In this document: piece by piece, positions 62,562 through 64,000 of the stretch
Position numbering within the stretch: the stretch's first letter is position 1
Layout: each line of letters begins with the position of its first letter
Source of the DNA: an uncultured Prevotella sp.
GTDB lineage: Bacteria; Bacteroidota; Bacteroidia; Bacteroidales; Bacteroidaceae
Length of the DNA stretch: 64,000 bases
Assembly (NCBI GenBank): GCA_900546345.1
Contig: URCI01000005.1
Span: forward strand, 1 to 64,000
Direction of reading: 5' to 3'
Position numbers and translations under genes: made by a program
Notes under the pieces: model-generated
What the model was told of the DNA's origin: nothing
What the model saw: the letters and a program-made list of their open reading frames with translations, nothing else
Database searches by the model: none

Positions 62562-64000
62562 TCACTCGGTGGCCTTCGCCTTCTTCGTCTCCGCGGCTTC
62601 CGCGATCATCTGCTTTAACAGGTAAGTGGCATTTTGGTTCTTGGCGATCCCCGGCGTGATGCGATAGTCGTAGGCGATCTGTTGGCCGAGCGAGATCTCG
62701 AAACAGTAGTTGTGGAAGCGTCCGCCGTTGTTCTCCGCCATCTGTGAGAGTTCAAGGTCGTGTGTCGCGATGATGGCCGTCACATTCTTCCGTGACAGAT
62801 ATTCCAGAAAGATTTGCGAGCCATGGAGTTTGTCCTTGGAGTTGGTGCCTTTGAGGATCTCGTCGAGGATCACCAACGTGGGCCTGTCGTTGAGTGTAGC
62901 GATCAGTTGCCGGAGTCGAAGCAGTTCTGCATTGAAGTAAGAGATGCCGTGGGTCAGGTCGTCGCTCGTCCTCATGCCGGTAAACAGCCGGCAGGGCGAG
63001 AGCGTCAGCCGTTCGGCATAGACGGGCAGTCCCGCCATGGCCATGACCCAGTTGATGCCGACGGTGCGGAGGAAGGTGCTCTTTCCCGCCATGTTGGCAC
63101 CGGTGATGATATAGAAGTTGCGGTCTTGGAGGATGGCATCGTTGGCGACCGCCTTCATTCCCAGGAAGGGGTGCCGCAGCGCCTTGCCCTCATAGACCAT
63201 CGACGGCGTGTCGACAATGTCGGGCCACGTGGTCATGGGTTCGTTTTGCCGGTAGGTTGCCAGGGAGACGAGCGCGTCGAGCATGCTTACGGAGGCAATC
63301 AGCTCATCGATGTCAGCACAGCTTTGTTGCCAGCGCATGAACCTTCTGACGATATTCAGGTCGATGAGCGCAAAGACATTAAAGAAGAAGATGCCCGCCT
63401 CGTTGTTTCTGTTGTCGATGTCGTGAAGGATGCGCTCCATCTCCTGCAGGCTCTCGGTCTGGCGTTGCAAAGCGTCCTGCAGCTGCCGGAGCACCGCTCC
63501 CTGGAACTGTTCAGTGAGCGTCAGCCGGATGATGCTGTTGACACCGTCGGCCCAGTCGTGCACATCTTGCAGCGTCATCGTGATGCGCCGGACACTGTTG
63601 CCGGGGTAGAGGACAGCCACAACCAAGTGGCATGTGCCCCAGAGGATCGGAAGGAGGGCAGAGACCCAGCCGGCCAGTGAGGCTGCCACCGCCAGGTAGA
63701 AGCCCGTGAGCAACACCACTCTCGTGGCTCGTAGCCATCGTGGTACGCAGCGCCTGGGCAGGACGAGCGTCTGTGCCCTCTTCATGGCTTCCGTCAGCCG
63801 GTCGGTGCGCAGGAGTCGCTCACCGGCCTTGTCGCTGTGGTGGCCCGACGCTTTCACGCTCATCAGGAAGTCCTCGTGGCTGACGAGCTCCTCGACGGCC
63901 TCTCTTCTCTGACGGAGTCGGGTGATGACGTCTGTGGTGTCGGCGGCTTCGTTGTCGCTGGCCAGCCACTGTGCGAGCCTTTTGCGTCCATCGGCTGTCA
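62562..64000 (-). CDS. MutS-family ATPase with membrane segments (partial, 5' end outside window)
   Basis: The frame is open to the window edge, so the true start is beyond 64000; at least 478 aa are present. Residues about 105-140 from the edge are hydrophobic (VVLLTGFYLAVAASLAGWVS), giving one or two membrane helices. The C-terminal 200 residues are the MutS domain V ATPase: YIITGANMAGKSTFLRTVG (Walker A), TLVILDEILKGTNSKD (Walker B) and IIATHDLELSQM (H-loop). The mismatch-recognition domain is absent. Such MutS-related membrane proteins are common in Bacteroidetes and their role is unknown; they are not the mismatch repair MutS. Confidence 0.88.
   Translation of the reverse strand, partial: TADGRKRLAQWLASDNEAADTTDVITRLRQRREAVEELVSHEDFLMSVKASGHHSDKAGERLLRTDRLTEAMKRAQTLVLPRRCVPRWLRATRVVLLTGFYLAVAASLAGWVSALLPILWGTCHLVVAVLYPGNSVRRITMTLQDVHDWADGVNSIIRLTLTEQFQGAVLRQLQDALQRQTESLQEMERILHDIDNRNNEAGIFFFNVFALIDLNIVRRFMRWQQSCADIDELIASVSMLDALVSLATYRQNEPMTTWPDIVDTPSMVYEGKALRHPFLGMKAVANDAILQDRNFYIITGANMAGKSTFLRTVGINWVMAMAGLPVYAERLTLSPCRLFTGMRTSDDLTHGISYFNAELLRLRQLIATLNDRPTLVILDEILKGTNSKDKLHGSQIFLEYLSRKNVTAIIATHDLELSQMAENNGGRFHNYCFEISLGQQIAYDYRITPGIAKNQNATYLLKQMIAEAAETKKAKATE

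Overview
The window looks like a chromosomal segment of a Bacteroidetes bacterium, most probably Prevotella or a close relative (Prevotellaceae). The reasons are a SusC/SusD polysaccharide utilisation locus, a hybrid two-component regulator, UpxY and DUF4924-type families, and repeated promoter matches to the Bacteroidetes consensus (TTTG, 19-20 bp, TAnnTTTG) instead of sigma70 boxes. No phage, transposase or CRISPR array was seen.

Layout. 1-550 is the end of an rRNA operon (23S 3' end, 5S, terminator), followed by a 9-bp tandem repeat. 747-8299 holds a GH73-type glucosaminidase, a small unknown gene, MgtC, a 1305-aa AlbA_2 (Schlafen-like) protein and a Na/Pi cotransporter. A tRNA-Arg(UCU) follows. 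8722-17893 is a seven-gene minus-strand operon for galacturonate catabolism: uxaC, kdgK, eda, exuT, uxaB, uxaA and a DUF4861 gene. 18076-21915 is a divergent HTCS-type regulator. 22479-34957 is a pectin utilisation locus on the minus strand: a GH28-GH105-CE8 fusion, SusC, SusD, a DUF4957/DUF5123-like lipoprotein and a PL1 pectate lyase. Together these modules demethylate and cut homogalacturonan outside the cell, import it, and turn galacturonate into pyruvate and glyceraldehyde-3-phosphate through KDG and KDPG. kduI/kduD, needed for the unsaturated ends left by a lyase, are not in the window.

35240-55837 is mostly housekeeping: dcp, eno, upxY, prfC, rfbD, a DUF4924 gene, a LysE exporter, a CLC channel, tsaC, a ROK glucokinase, fmt, kdsA-kdsD, an exported phospholipase D-like protein, a LuxR-type regulator, rny, zapA and two small genes upstream of zapA. 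56086-60100 is an envelope polysaccharide group (rfbA, a Wzc-like tyrosine kinase with an extreme Tyr-Gly tail, and a HAD phosphatase). 60222-64000 has a periplasmic-binding/transmembrane/half-AraC protein, a repeat-rich gap and a MutS-like ATPase cut by the window edge.

The most unusual things are: (1) an HTCS protein that keeps sensor, HisKA-like helix, receiver and AraC domains but has no ATPase domain and has HQ instead of HE in its H-box; (2) a second sensor fused across the membrane to only half an AraC domain; (3) two copies (about 22076 and 62130) of a dispersed intergenic element with a long hairpin whose arms differ by compensatory changes, each followed by 22-bp-period repeats; (4) two further intergenic arrays with the same 22-bp period; (5) the three-enzyme pectinase fusion.
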